Shown here in pieces: positions 44,640-54,515 of a stretch of DNA of 57,380 nucleotides; the first letter of the stretch is position 1; each line of letters opens with the position of its first letter. Both the position numbers and the translations under genes were made by a program. This DNA comes from Candidatus Methylobacter titanis. GTDB lineage: Bacteria; Pseudomonadota; Gammaproteobacteria; Methylococcales; Methylomonadaceae. Below the pieces are notes generated by a model. That model did no database searches. It was not told the DNA's origin and worked only from the letters and a program-made list of their open reading frames with translations. The stretch spans positions 1 through 57,380 of the forward strand of contig JAQSDX010000020.1 in NCBI GenBank assembly GCA_029946125.1, read 5' to 3'.

Positions 44640-44825
44640 GGCTCTTCTGTTTGTTTATTTCGGTTGGAATATTATTGTACTGCCAATGCGTTGGCTTGCA
44701 AAAAGTAGCATAGGGTTGATATTGTTCGAACCCAGCATTTGCTGCGTAAGTTACCGAAGAGTAAATAAGCCATTTACGATATAATCAAATTTTTAGATTA
44801 ATTTCGCTTTAATAGCTCATTTGAA

Positions 44826-47800
44826 ATGGCTACACATCAAACACTAATTTTTTCCCCTAAAATTCCGCAGAAACAAGATCAATCGTTCATCTGGACCGGT
44901 TTAACCGGCTGTGGTGATTCGTTGGCATTGGCTTCTGCCATTAAAAATGAAGATTGTTTGTTTGTTATTGTGACGCGGGATAATCAGACCGCGTTGCGGC
45001 TTGAGCATGAGTTGTCGTTCTTCTTGCAGGGCGAATATCCCATTTTGCATTTCCCCGATTGGGAAACCTTGCCGTACGATGTGTTCTCGCCGTTGCCGGA
45101 AATCATCTCGGAGCGGCTCAAAACGCTGGCCTTGTTGCCGCAGGTCAAACGTGGCGCACTGGTGGTTTCGGTGACTACATTAATGCACAGATTAGCACCT
45201 CGTGAGCATGTGCTGGCTAACAGTTTTGCGGTTAATGTCGGCGATGACTTTAATCTGGAGCTGAACCGCATCAAGCTGGAAAGCGTCGGTTATCATTGTG
45301 TTTCGCAAGTCTACCAACACGGTGAATTTGCGGTCAGGGGTTCGATAGTCGATTTGTTTCCGATGGGCAGCAAGGTGCCGTTTCGTATCGAATTATTCGA
45401 TGAAGAAGTCGAATCTATCCGCACTTTCGATGCTGAAACGCAGCGGTCATTGGAAAAAATCGACAAGATTCAGTTGTTCCCAGCACGGGAGTTTCCGTTA
45501 ACCGATGAATCCATCAAGCATTTTCGTCAGGGTTTCAGGGATGCTTTCCCGGAAACTTCGCCTAAAAATCATTTTTATATGGATGTCAGTAAAGGCATTA
45601 CGCCCGGCGGCATTGAATATTATTTGCCGCTGTTCGTAGAGCAAATGGCATCATTATTTGATTATTTGCCAAAGTCCGCGGTTGTGGTGATGTCGGATAG
45701 TTTTGACGCAAATTCACGGGCTTTTTATGCCGAAGCCGAGGACAGGTTTCAGCAAAGAAAATATGATGCAGATAGGCCGTTATTGAAACCGGAATTGCTG
45801 TTTTTATCGACGAATGAGCTGGCGCAAAGAACCGGCGCATTTGCCCGGATTATTCTCGACTGCATGGATGCAGGAGGTACGACTCCATGGATGGAGGAGG
45901 TAGAGCAATGCATGGAGCAATTGCCGAGAGCAATGCAGGGAGCAATTGCCGAAGATGGCATCGTTGCGGATGCCGATAGCATTGTTTTCAATTGTCAGCC
46001 GTTGCCCAATGTCACTATCGATGTCAAGCATGAGCAACCGGCGCAGGCATTGCAACAGTTTGTCGATAGCTTTGCCGGTAAGATTTTGTTTGTTGCAGAA
46101 TCGGCAGGACGCCGCGAAGCCTTAATGGAGAGGTTAAGGCAGTATAAAATCAGCGTGAAACAGGTCGAAAGCTGGGATAAGTTTCTCCAGTCGGAACTGT
46201 CGCCCTGCATTCTTGTTGCGCCGATGGATCATGGCTTATGGCTAACAAATCCGGCTATCGCGATCATCACCGAAAACCTGCTATCCGGCGAGAAAGTACA
46301 GCAACGGCGCAGACGGCGTAAGTCTGCGGCGCATGAGCTGGAAAATATCGTCAATAACCTGAATGAATTGACCCTAGGTTCGCCGGTGGTGCATCAGGAG
46401 CATGGCGTGGGCCGCTATTTGGGTTTGCAGACTCTTGAGATTGGCGGCATCACGTCGGAATTCCTGGCTTTGGAATACGCCAATAACGACAAGCTTTACG
46501 TGCCGGTTTCGGCCTTGCATGTGATCGGTCGTTACACCGGCGTGAGCCCGGAAAATGCGCCTTTGCATAAGCTGGGCGGCGACCAGTGGAATAAGGTCAA
46601 GCAAAAAGCCATTAAGCGCATCCGCGATGTCGCCGCAGAATTGCTGGAAATTCATGCCAAAAGAGCGGTCAAGCAAGGCCATGCCTTTCAGGTTGAAAAT
46701 ATCGAATACGCGGCTTTTGCCGACGCGTTCCCGTTTGAAGAAACGCCGGATCAGCAGACTGCGATCGAAACGATACTCGAAGACATGGCCAGCCCCCATC
46801 CTATGGACCGGGTGATTTGCGGCGATGTCGGTTTCGGTAAAACCGAGGTGTCAATGCGGGCGGCATTTATTGCGGTACAAAACGGCAAGCAGGTGGCGAT
46901 ATTGGTGCCGACCACTTTGCTGGCGCAACAGCATTTTCAGAATTTTCGCGACCGCTTTGCCGACTGGCCGGTACGCGTCGAAGTGCTGTCGCGTTTTGTC
47001 AGTCCCAAGCAGCAAAAAGAGATTGCCGATGATCTGGAGCAGGGCAAGGTCGATATCGTCATCGGTACGCACAAGTTATTGTCGAAAGAGGTCAAATATA
47101 AAGCGTTGGGACTGGTGGTGATTGATGAAGAACACCGTTTCGGCGTGACCCAAAAAGAGCATTTCAAAAAGCTGCGCAATGAACTGGACATGCTGACACT
47201 GACGGCAACGCCAATTCCGCGCACCTTGAATATGGCAATGTCGGGTCTAAGGGACATATCCATTATCGCCAGTCCGCCGCCGAATCGCCATGCGATCAAA
47301 ACCTTTATCAGCGAATGGATAGATGCACAGATCAGGGAAGCCTGTTTACGCGAAATCAAGCGTGGCGGACAGGTGTTCTTTTTGCATAATGAAGTGAAAA
47401 CGATGGAGAAAATGGCCCGGGAGCTGGAGGCTCTGGTGCCCGAGGCGCGGATAGAAATTGCGCACGGACAAATGCCGGAGCGCCAGTTGGAGCGCATCAT
47501 GCTGGATTTTTATCATCAGCGCTTTAACCTGTTGTTGTGTTCGACCATTATTGAAAGCGGCATCGACATCCCCAGTGCCAATACCATTATTATCAATCGC
47601 GCCGATAAATTAGGACTGGCGCAACTGCATCAGTTGCGCGGCCGGGTAGGGCGCTCGCATCACCGGGCTTATGCCTATTTTGTGGTGCCGCCAAAAACCT
47701 TAATGAGCAAGGATGCGATTAAACGTCTGGAAGCGGTTGAAGCGTCCGGCGATTTGGGCGCCGGTTTCATGCTGTCCTCGCATGACATGGAAATTCGCGG

Positions 47801-48380
47801 CGCGGGCGAGTTATTGGGCGATGACCAAAGCGGTCAAATCCAGGAAATCGGCTTTACCCTGTATACCGAATTGCTGGAACGCGCCGTCAGCGCGTTAAAA
47901 TCCGGCAAACAGCCGGAGCTTGATACCCCGATGGACAGAGGGCCGGAAGTCGATCTGCAAACCTCGGTGCTGATTCCTGAAGACTATCTGCCGGATATTC
48001 ATGGCCGTCTGGTGTTGTATAAACGCATCTCCAATACTGAAACCAAGGACGATTTACGCGAACTACAAGTGGAAATGATCGATCGTTTCGGCTTATTTCC
48101 GGAGCCGGTAAAAGCGTTGTTCAGTGTCACTGAATTAAAGCAGCAGGCCGAAAAACTGGGCATCAAGAAAATAGAGGCCAACGCAGGCGGCGGGCGCATT
48201 ATTTTTTCTGCGACGCCTAATATCAATACCGACCAGCTGATTTCGTTGATACAAACCCAGGCGCAGCTTTATAAATTCGATGGTGCGGACAAGTTAAGGT
48301 TCAGCAAACCGTTTGAAACGACCGAGCAGAAGCTTGAGTTTATCACCGAGTTGCTCGATAAACTCACCGTAAAAAAATGA
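44826..48380 (+). CDS. mfd: Transcription-repair coupling factor
   Basis: The product has 1184 residues (E. coli 1148). It displaces stalled RNA polymerase and recruits UvrA. Visible are the UvrB-like N-terminal region (FPDWETLPYDVFSPLPEIISERL), the RNA-polymerase-interacting domain (SPVVHQEHGVGRYLGL), the SF2 helicase with GDVGFGKTEVSMRAAF, DEEHRFG, TLTATPIPRTL, GQMPERQLERIM and TIIESGIDIPSANT, and the C-terminal TRCF domain. Residues ~344-376 ([20 protein letters not shown] and on to IAEDG) are a repeat-derived insert accounting for most of the extra length; it lies in the N-terminal part, outside the motor. The stop overlaps csiV (ATGA). Confidence 0.97.
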   Translation: MATHQTLIFSPKIPQKQDQSFIWTGLTGCGDSLALASAIKNEDCLFVIVTRDNQTALRLEHELSFFLQGEYPILHFPDWETLPYDVFSPLPEIISERLKTLALLPQVKRGALVVSVTTLMHRLAPREHVLANSFAVNVGDDFNLELNRIKLESVGYHCVSQVYQHGEFAVRGSIVDLFPMGSKVPFRIELFDEEVESIRTFDAETQRSLEKIDKIQLFPAREFPLTDESIKHFRQGFRDAFPETSPKNHFYMDVSKGITPGGIEYYLPLFVEQMASLFDYLPKSAVVVMSDSFDANSRAFYAEAEDRFQQRKYDADRPLLKPELLFLSTNELAQRTGAFARIILDCMDAGGTTPWMEEVEQCMEQLPRAMQGAIAEDGIVADADSIVFNCQPLPNVTIDVKHEQPAQALQQFVDSFAGKILFVAESAGRREALMERLRQYKISVKQVESWDKFLQSELSPCILVAPMDHGLWLTNPAIAIITENLLSGEKVQQRRRRRKSAAHELENIVNNLNELTLGSPVVHQEHGVGRYLGLQTLEIGGITSEFLALEYANNDKLYVPVSALHVIGRYTGVSPENAPLHKLGGDQWNKVKQKAIKRIRDVAAELLEIHAKRAVKQGHAFQVENIEYAAFADAFPFEETPDQQTAIETILEDMASPHPMDRVICGDVGFGKTEVSMRAAFIAVQNGKQVAILVPTTLLAQQHFQNFRDRFADWPVRVEVLSRFVSPKQQKEIADDLEQGKVDIVIGTHKLLSKEVKYKALGLVVIDEEHRFGVTQKEHFKKLRNELDMLTLTATPIPRTLNMAMSGLRDISIIASPPPNRHAIKTFISEWIDAQIREACLREIKRGGQVFFLHNEVKTMEKMARELEALVPEARIEIAHGQMPERQLERIMLDFYHQRFNLLLCSTIIESGIDIPSANTIIINRADKLGLAQLHQLRGRVGRSHHRAYAYFVVPPKTLMSKDAIKRLEAVEASGDLGAGFMLSSHDMEIRGAGELLGDDQSGQIQEIGFTLYTELLERAVSALKSGKQPELDTPMDRGPEVDLQTSVLIPEDYLPDIHGRLVLYKRISNTETKDDLRELQVEMIDRFGLFPEPVKALFSVTELKQQAEKLGIKKIEANAGGGRIIFSATPNINTDQLISLIQTQAQLYKFDGADKLRFSKPFETTEQKLEFITELLDKLTVKK
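45857..45953 (+). repeat. In-frame MDAGG-type repeat inside mfd
   Basis: CGACTGCATGGATGCAGGAGG start, then GTACGACTCCATGGATGG, AGGAGGTAGAGCAATGCATG, GAGCAATTGCCGAGAGCAAT, GCAGGGAGCAATTGCCGA. Longer than the purL copy because GAGCAATTGCCGA-type units appear twice. Same reading frame as in purL. Confidence 0.88.
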
Positions 48381-48919
48381 CGATGATGAAAATAATAGCT
48401 TACAGTCTGGCGGCAATGTTGGGACTTTTTAATAGCCCTCTTTTGGCTGAAGGCAGCGAGTACCAAATAGAATTGATCGTATTTTCGCAGAAGATGCACA
48501 ACACCGAGGTGTTTGATCAGACCTCACGATCAATACACTGGCCGTCTGATTTGACTGAATTGTCGGCTTATCGGCAACCGGAAAATACCACGCTGGATGA
48601 CAGTTATGCGGCATTATCCAAAGACTCGGCGTACCGGCCTATCTTGTCTGCTGCCTGGGTTCAGCCTGTAGCGGCAGTGGGGCTAAGCGCTGCTGTTCAT
48701 ATTCAGAGCAGTGATGGCAACTTGAATGGCTATGTCCGGATGCAACAGGACCAAGGTTTGCAAATGGTAGTTGATTTGGAACTGGGTTCTGATTTGGGTG
48801 ATGACTCCGGTAACGAGGTGGTTTATCGATTAAATGAAAAGCGACCGATTAAACCCGGCGAAACCTATTATTTGGATCATCCAAAGTTTGGGGTTGTCGC
48901 AAAAGTAAGCCCTTTGTAG
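48377..48919 (+). CDS. csiV: CsiV family protein
   Basis: The product has 180 residues with a signal peptide (MKIIAYSLAAMLGLFNSPLLA after a short MTM). YQIELIVFSQK is the family's opening block; W-rich segments (HWPSDLTEL, AAWVQPV) and a C-terminal LNEKRPIKPGETYYLDHPKFGVVAKV follow, all typical. In Vibrio CsiV binds peptidoglycan and is needed for noncanonical D-amino acid tolerance. The mfd-csiV coupling (4-bp overlap) is common in gammaproteobacteria. Confidence 0.82.
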   Translation: MTMMKIIAYSLAAMLGLFNSPLLAEGSEYQIELIVFSQKMHNTEVFDQTSRSIHWPSDLTELSAYRQPENTTLDDSYAALSKDSAYRPILSAAWVQPVAAVGLSAAVHIQSSDGNLNGYVRMQQDQGLQMVVDLELGSDLGDDSGNEVVYRLNEKRPIKPGETYYLDHPKFGVVAKVSPL

Positions 48920-48935
48920 GGTATGCCGCCCTATG

Positions 48936-49136
48936 CATTCCCACGCTGGAGAGACTGTGAAAGTATTCGTTTTTAGAAAAATTAAAGAATAACCACGAAG
49001 AACACGGAGAGCACGAGGTTTTTAATGCATTGAATTAATGCTGTTATTTTCTCCGTGTCCTTCGTGTTCTCTGTGGTAAAACATTTTTTCAGTCCGATTT
49101 GGATAATACGGTCATAGTCTCTGGAGCGTGGGAATG
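48936..49136. repeat. 201-bp MITE-like inverted-repeat element
   Basis: Ends: CATTCCCACGCTGGAGAGAC at 48936 and, on the complementary strand from 49136, CATTCCCACGCTCCAGAGAC; about 22 of 25 positions agree. Inside is a nested inverted pair, CCACGAAGAACACGGAGA (48993) against CTCCGTGTCCTTCGTGTTCT (49051). No ORF; it fills the csiV to PAS gap. Confidence 0.85.
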
Positions 49137-49185
49137 AGGAAATAGGGGGGGTGGTGAATGCAGCAGCAATTAACGAGGAACAAAA

Positions 49186-49716
49186 ATGAAGAGAAAAGAT
49201 ATAGTTCCGACGAGTCAGGAACGGGTGATGCGGGAAAATGATTTCATCGTTTCCAAGACTGACTTAACTGGACGGATTACCTACGGAAACGAGATTTTTA
49301 TCGAGTTTTCCGGATATGACGAGGAGGAACTTCTGGGCAGTCAGCACAATATCATTCGTCATCCTGATATGCCGAGGGCAGTGTTTAAGTTGTTGTGGGA
49401 CTATATAGCAGAAGACAAGGAGATCTTTGCCTACGTCAAAAACATGTCAAAAGATGGCGGGTTTTATTGGGTGTTTACTCATGTCGCACCGATGAAAGAT
49501 AAAAATAAACAAAAAATTGGTTACAGCTCGGTGCGCAGGATGCCTAATCCCAAGGCTATTCCGATTGTGACCGATGTGTATCGTGCGATGCTGAATGCCG
49601 AACGGAATGCGGGGCCGAAGGATGCGATGGCGGCTTCAGGCGCGGTATTGGGTAGCGTATTAAAAGACAAGGGCCTTACTTACGAGGAGCTGATCAATGT
49701 ATTACAGTCGCTTTAA
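49186..49716 (+). CDS. PAS-domain sensory protein (Aer-like)
   Basis: The product has 176 residues. The PAS core resembles Aer: FIVSKTDLTGRITYGNEIFIEFSGYDEEELLGSQHNIIRHPDMPRAVFKLLWDYI, with YVKNMSKDGGFYWVFTHVAPM. Aer-type PAS domains bind FAD and report redox or oxygen state. The gene overlaps the chemoreceptor by 20 bp, so the sensor and signalling part of an Aer seem encoded separately. It lacks membrane segments. Confidence 0.88.
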   Translation: MKRKDIVPTSQERVMRENDFIVSKTDLTGRITYGNEIFIEFSGYDEEELLGSQHNIIRHPDMPRAVFKLLWDYIAEDKEIFAYVKNMSKDGGFYWVFTHVAPMKDKNKQKIGYSSVRRMPNPKAIPIVTDVYRAMLNAERNAGPKDAMAASGAVLGSVLKDKGLTYEELINVLQSL

Positions 49717-51457
49717 GAATAATGAAAAACTGGCATTAGCGGTTGTTGCTTTTTGCTGGCTCTGTTCACTGATTTATGGCTGGGTGCTTGCCTTGGGGGT
49801 GGTCAGTAATGGGATAATTATGCCTGCAATGTTAACGGCAGGGTCTATTTTTGCTGTTTTCTGGTGGCACATATCAAAAGCAGTCGATCAACAGCTACTT
49901 GAAAAGTTACTGCGGGGAAGTAATGAATGGCGGCAAGGATCTGTAGATGTGAGGATTACCCATATCGGCGGCAAACAACGACCACTTCAACAGCTCGCTT
50001 GGGCGATGAATGAATTGATGGATCAGGTGGAAACAGAACAGGTCGATATGTATTATTCTCTGGCCTATGTCACCTATGGAGATTTTTCTCGAAAAAGTTA
50101 TCCCGAAGGCTTACATGGTGGCTTTGCGACGGCGCTGAAACAATTAAATGGTGTTGCAAAAACCTTGTCTATCACGACAACGGCTATTACTGAACTGATG
50201 AATGCGATAGCTGATGGCGACTTTAATAAGAAAGTTGATGTTAACGTCGAAGGCGAATACAGGTTTGCCGTAGACCACGCCATGCAAGCTATGCAGGCTA
50301 TGCAAGCTATGTTGGGTGATGTCGGTAAGGTAATGGGAGGCGTGGCTTGTGGCGACATCAGTCAGCGTGTTCAGGTTGAAGGTCGGGGCGACCTCGGTAA
50401 ATTGAAAGACGATATTAATCTCTCGCTCGATGCCCTGGGAAGCCTGAATGACATAGCACTTATTGCGAGTGCCTTGTCCGATGGTGATCTGACTCAAACT
50501 ATCAATAAGGATTATCCCGGTACCTTTGGCGCAGTGATTTTCGGCATGAATGGCACCGTGGAAAATCTTAGGAGTCTGGTAGGGGAGATCAAGGACTCCA
50601 CTAACAATATCAATACTGCAGCCAAAGAAATTGCTGCGGGTAATAATGATTTGTCGCATCGCACCGAAGAACAGGCTGCCAGTTTGGAACAGACTGCGGC
50701 CAGCATGGAAGAGCTTACTTCCACCGTGCAGATGAACGCTAAAAGCGCCGAACAGGCCAATCAGCTCGCTGTGGGGGCAACGGATATTGCTGGCAAGGGG
50801 GTTGCGGTCGTTGACCAGGTTGTAACGACTATGGAAGGCATCAATGAATCCTCACGCAAGATCGTGGATATTATCTCAGTGATCGACAGTATTGCTTTTC
50901 AAACCAATATTCTTGCTCTTAACGCCGCAGTAGAAGCGGCGCGTGCAGGTGAGCAAGGTCGTGGTTTTGCCGTAGTGGCTGGAGAAGTGCGTAATCTTGC
51001 CCAACGCGCTGCCGCTGCCGCAGGAGAAATAAAAGGTTTGATTAGCGATTCGGTAGAAAAGGTTGAGGATGGCACTAAATTGGTTGCTCAGGCTGGAAAA
51101 ACCATGGAAGAAATTGTTAGCGCTATTCGTGGCGTCACTGTCATTATGTCCGAGATCAGAACCGCTTCCGTTGAACAAACTTCCGGTATCGAGCAGGTCA
51201 ATCAGGCCATTGGACAAATGGATGAAGTCACCCAACAAAATGCTGCGTTAGTGGAGCAGGCAGCAGCTGCTGCAGAATCTCTGGAAGAGCAGGCGCAAAA
51301 CTTGTCGGTTACCGTAGGGCGTTTTACTGTTGATAATGGTTCTGGTGGTTTCCATAGCTCTCCCCATGTAACACCGACGGTAAGTAAAAGTTCAGTGCCG
51401 ATCAGGGCGAAACCGCAGTTACAGCCGGTTTCTGACGGTGATTGGGAGGAGTTTTAA
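49697..51457 (+). CDS. Methyl-accepting chemotaxis protein
   Basis: The product has 586 residues. Two hydrophobic segments near the start (LALAVVAFCWLCSLIYGWVLAL; GIIMPAMLTAGSIFAVFWW) with only a few residues between mean almost no periplasmic domain. Two HAMP-like regions (~160-300) precede the cytoplasmic signalling hairpin with the conserved tip IAFQTNILALNAAVEAARAGEQGRGFAVVAGEVRNLAQR, flanked by methylation helices (EEQAASLEQTAASMEELT). C-terminal GDWEEF might be a tether. With the PAS protein encoded just upstream it probably forms a split Aer. Confidence 0.95.
   Translation: MYYSRFKNNEKLALAVVAFCWLCSLIYGWVLALGVVSNGIIMPAMLTAGSIFAVFWWHISKAVDQQLLEKLLRGSNEWRQGSVDVRITHIGGKQRPLQQLAWAMNELMDQVETEQVDMYYSLAYVTYGDFSRKSYPEGLHGGFATALKQLNGVAKTLSITTTAITELMNAIADGDFNKKVDVNVEGEYRFAVDHAMQAMQAMQAMLGDVGKVMGGVACGDISQRVQVEGRGDLGKLKDDINLSLDALGSLNDIALIASALSDGDLTQTINKDYPGTFGAVIFGMNGTVENLRSLVGEIKDSTNNINTAAKEIAAGNNDLSHRTEEQAASLEQTAASMEELTSTVQMNAKSAEQANQLAVGATDIAGKGVAVVDQVVTTMEGINESSRKIVDIISVIDSIAFQTNILALNAAVEAARAGEQGRGFAVVAGEVRNLAQRAAAAAGEIKGLISDSVEKVEDGTKLVAQAGKTMEEIVSAIRGVTVIMSEIRTASVEQTSGIEQVNQAIGQMDEVTQQNAALVEQAAAAAESLEEQAQNLSVTVGRFTVDNGSGGFHSSPHVTPTVSKSSVPIRAKPQLQPVSDGDWEEF
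50282..50308 (+). repeat. Three tandem 9-bp units (ATGCARGCT) in the chemoreceptor gene
   Basis: ATGCAAGCT, ATGCAGGCT and ATGCAAGCT encode Met-Gln-Ala three times (residues 196-204) within a HAMP-like helix. Gain or loss of a unit would keep frame. Confidence 0.85.
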
Positions 51458-51546
51458 GGAGATAGGCTGGCGTATTGTTGTATGGCAGATATTTCATCAA
51501 TACACTCGTCGTCCAAGCACTTACTGTTTTTAAATAGCCTTCAGGT

Positions 51547-51552
51547 TATAAT
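51547..51552 (+). promoter_or_regulatory. Possible -10 element upstream of miaB
   Basis: TATAAT at 51547-51552; no good -35 seen (TTACTG at 51521 is at 20-base spacing). It lies in the 251-bp chemoreceptor-miaB gap, which otherwise holds nothing I recognise. Confidence 0.25.
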
Positions 51553-51708
51553 GTGCGCCATTTACTAAGTCTTGGTTGATTACCTCAAGATTTTTTGATT
51601 ATTACATGATGGCTTAGCATCGCCGTTTCATCCCAATATAATCAAATACGGGCTTTAGACTCGGGGATGTGGCGTCAGTGATTTTTCGATGATTTAACTC
51701 TTAAAAAT

Positions 51709-53055
51709 ATGACACAAAAACTTTATATTCAAACCAACGGTTGCCAGATGAACGAGTATGATTCCGATAAAATGCGGGATGTACTCAATGCTTCACATGG
51801 CTTTGAATTGATTGACGATCCAAAACTAGCCGATGTTTTGTTGTTGAATACTTGCTCAATACGCGAAAAAGCTCAGGAAAAAGTATTTTCGGCCTTGGGT
51901 AAATGGCGCAGGATTAAAGACAAGCGTCCCGATGTCATTATCGGTGTTGGTGGCTGTGTCGCCAGCCAGGAAGGTGCTGCGATTCAAAAACGGGCGCCGT
52001 TTGTGGACATTGTGTTTGGGCCGCAAACCCTGCATCGTTTGCCCCAGCTTCTTGATCAAGCACGTAGTCAGAAAAAACCCGTAGTTGATATATCATTTCC
52101 TGAAATAGAAAAATTTGATTCGCTGCCTGAACCCAGAGCCGAAGGTCCAAAAGCCTTTGTTTCGGTCATGGAAGGATGCAGTAAATATTGCACGTTCTGC
52201 GTGGTGCCTTATACCCGGGGTGAAGAAATCAGCCGTCCCTTGGATGATGTGATTGCCGAAATTACCTCATTAGCCAAACAGGGTGTGCGCGAAATCAATC
52301 TGTTAGGCCAAAATGTTAATGCCTATCGTGGTGTGATGGACGATGGCGATATCGCTGATTTTGCCTTATTGCTGCATTATGTGGCGGCGGTAAAGGGTAT
52401 AGACCGGATTCGTTTTACCACCTCGCACCCGATGGAATTTACTGATGCGTTGATTGAGGCCTTTGCCGAAATCCCGCAACTGGTTGACCATCTGCATTTA
52501 CCGGTACAAAGCGGCAGCGATCATATCTTAAAAATGATGAAGCGGGGCCACGCCCGTGCTGACTACATTGAAATTATTCGCAAGTTACGTGCAGTACGCC
52601 CCAATATTTATTTATCATCGGATTTTATTATTGGTTTTCCCGGTGAAACTGATGCCGAGTTTGAAGAAACCATGTCTTTTATTGAAGAAATCGGCTTCGA
52701 TTTATCATTTAGTTTTGTTTATAGTGCACGTCCCGGAACGCCTGCGGCTGAGTTGCCGGATGACGTGTCTGCGGAAGTCAAAAAACAGCGATTGGAACGT
52801 TTCCAGAATCGTATTAACGAGATGACGGCGGCCATTTCACAGAGCATGATCGGCACCGTACAAACCGTTTTGGTTGAAGGCCAGTCTAAAAAGAATCCGC
52901 TGCAAATGCAGGGCAGAACCGAGAATAACCGGGTCGTTAACTTTATCGGACACCCGCGTTTGGCCGGACAGTTTGTCGATGTGCTGATTGCCGAGGCTTT
53001 ACCCAATTCTTTACGCGGTCGGATGGTCGACTTATCTGTCGATGCTTCTTCTTGA
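51709..53055 (+). CDS. miaB: tRNA-2-methylthio-N6-dimethylallyladenosine synthase
   Basis: The product has 448 residues (E. coli 474). It methylthiolates i6A37 in tRNA by radical SAM chemistry. N-terminal cluster cysteines sit in [25 protein letters not shown] and [10 protein letters not shown]; the radical SAM motif is [19 protein letters not shown] (CxxxCxxC); a C-terminal TRAM domain ([12 protein letters not shown]...[15 protein letters not shown]) is present. First gene of miaB-phoH-ybeY-corC. Confidence 0.97.
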   Translation: MTQKLYIQTNGCQMNEYDSDKMRDVLNASHGFELIDDPKLADVLLLNTCSIREKAQEKVFSALGKWRRIKDKRPDVIIGVGGCVASQEGAAIQKRAPFVDIVFGPQTLHRLPQLLDQARSQKKPVVDISFPEIEKFDSLPEPRAEGPKAFVSVMEGCSKYCTFCVVPYTRGEEISRPLDDVIAEITSLAKQGVREINLLGQNVNAYRGVMDDGDIADFALLLHYVAAVKGIDRIRFTTSHPMEFTDALIEAFAEIPQLVDHLHLPVQSGSDHILKMMKRGHARADYIEIIRKLRAVRPNIYLSSDFIIGFPGETDAEFEETMSFIEEIGFDLSFSFVYSARPGTPAAELPDDVSAEVKKQRLERFQNRINEMTAAISQSMIGTVQTVLVEGQSKKNPLQMQGRTENNRVVNFIGHPRLAGQFVDVLIAEALPNSLRGRMVDLSVDASS

Positions 53056-53082
53056 TAAAACACGTTTGGTAACAACTGATTT

Positions 53083-54057
53083 ATGATTTCACAGGAAATT
53101 TCTTTGGCACCTGCCGATATTGGCCGGTTATCTAATTTTTGCGGTCAATTCGATGCGCATTTGCGGCAGATTGAATCGCGTCTTCAGGTCGAGATAGCCA
53201 ATCGAGGTAATCAGTTTAAGGTGACGGGATTAGATAGTTCAGTCAAGGCGGCTTGCGCCGTTATGCAGAAATTATTTGCCAGCACCCAAAAAGAACAATT
53301 AACTGCCGAACTTGTGCATTTAGCCATGCAGGATTCATCGATTGATGAATTGTTGGATGATCCGAAAATATCGTCCGGGCAAAACGTTAGCATTAAGACC
53401 AAATGCGGGATGATCAGGGGGCGCGGGGCTAACCAGCAAGAATATCTGCGAAAAATCATGACGCATGATATTAATTTCGGCGTGGGACCTGCCGGAACCG
53501 GTAAAACCTATCTGGCGGTCGCCTGCGCCATTGAAGCCTTACAAAGCGAAAAAGTCAGAAAAATTATTCTGGTGCGTCCTGCGGTAGAAGCCGGTGAAAA
53601 ATTGGGCTTTCTGCCGGGCGATATGGCGCAAAAAGTCGATCCTTATTTGCGGCCTTTGTATGATGCACTATACGATATGCTCGGTTTTGAGCGGGTTGAG
53701 AAAATGATTGATAAGGGCATCATAGAAGTTGCGCCGCTGGCTTTTATGCGCGGCAGAACGCTTAATGATAGTTTTATTATTCTGGACGAGGCGCAAAATA
53801 CTACCGTTGAGCAGATCAAAATGTTTCTGACCCGCGTAGGATTTGGCTCCACAGCGGTGGTGACCGGTGATGTTACCCAAATCGATTTGCCTTCGGAAAA
53901 GATGTCCGGTTTACGCCATGTGCTTGAGGTGCTGAAAAACGTTGAAGGCATCAGCTTCACCTTTTTCGATGCACGTGATGTGGTCAGGCACCCGTTGGTG
54001 CAACGTATTGTTTGCGCCTATGAAGCCTACGAAAAGACCAACAAGGCCGCGTTGTGA
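53083..54057 (+). CDS. ybeZ: PhoH-like ATPase (YbeZ)
   Basis: The product has 324 residues (E. coli 346). Walker A GPAGTGKTYLAVACA, Walker B IILDEAQNTT, and GDVTQIDLP are family hallmarks. It partners YbeY in RNA metabolism; mechanism is still debated. 27 bp after miaB; the stop overlaps the GTG start of ybeY. Confidence 0.96.
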   Translation: MISQEISLAPADIGRLSNFCGQFDAHLRQIESRLQVEIANRGNQFKVTGLDSSVKAACAVMQKLFASTQKEQLTAELVHLAMQDSSIDELLDDPKISSGQNVSIKTKCGMIRGRGANQQEYLRKIMTHDINFGVGPAGTGKTYLAVACAIEALQSEKVRKIILVRPAVEAGEKLGFLPGDMAQKVDPYLRPLYDALYDMLGFERVEKMIDKGIIEVAPLAFMRGRTLNDSFIILDEAQNTTVEQIKMFLTRVGFGSTAVVTGDVTQIDLPSEKMSGLRHVLEVLKNVEGISFTFFDARDVVRHPLVQRIVCAYEAYEKTNKAAL

Positions 54058-54515
54058 ATGAGTTAGAAATCCAGGTTGTTTTTGAATCGAAAGACCAGCC
54101 AGATCAGCAACACATCCAGCTTTGGATTGATACGGCGCTGGAAGATTACGCTCAGGACACTGAAATTGTCGTGCGTATTGTCGATGAGCAGGAAAGCGCT
54201 GAACTAAATGAACAGTATCGCCATAAACAAGGCCCGACCAATATCCTCAGTTTTCCAGTCGACCTGCCGGAAGGTATTGAGTTGAATTTACTGGGCGATT
54301 TGGTCATCTGTGCCCCGGTGCTGGAAAAGGAAGCTCTGCAGCAAAATAAGCGCTTGGCCGATCACTGGGCGCATATTGTTGTGCATGGCGTGTTACATTT
54401 GTTAGGCTATGATCACATCGACGATAAGGAAGCCGAGCAGATGGAAAGCAAGGAAATAGCAATTTTAAACAGGTTACAAATCAGTAATCCTTATAAAGAG
54501 GTAAACGATGTATGA
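54054..54515 (+). CDS. ybeY: Endoribonuclease YbeY
   Basis: The product has 153 residues from GTG 54054 (GTGA overlap with ybeZ). The zinc site HGVLHLLGYDH (HGxxHxxGxDH) is intact and NEQYRHKQGPTNILSFPVD is the conserved substrate region. Acts in 16S rRNA 3'-end maturation and ribosome quality control. Overlaps corC by 4 bp. Confidence 0.97.
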   Translation: MNELEIQVVFESKDQPDQQHIQLWIDTALEDYAQDTEIVVRIVDEQESAELNEQYRHKQGPTNILSFPVDLPEGIELNLLGDLVICAPVLEKEALQQNKRLADHWAHIVVHGVLHLLGYDHIDDKEAEQMESKEIAILNRLQISNPYKEVNDV

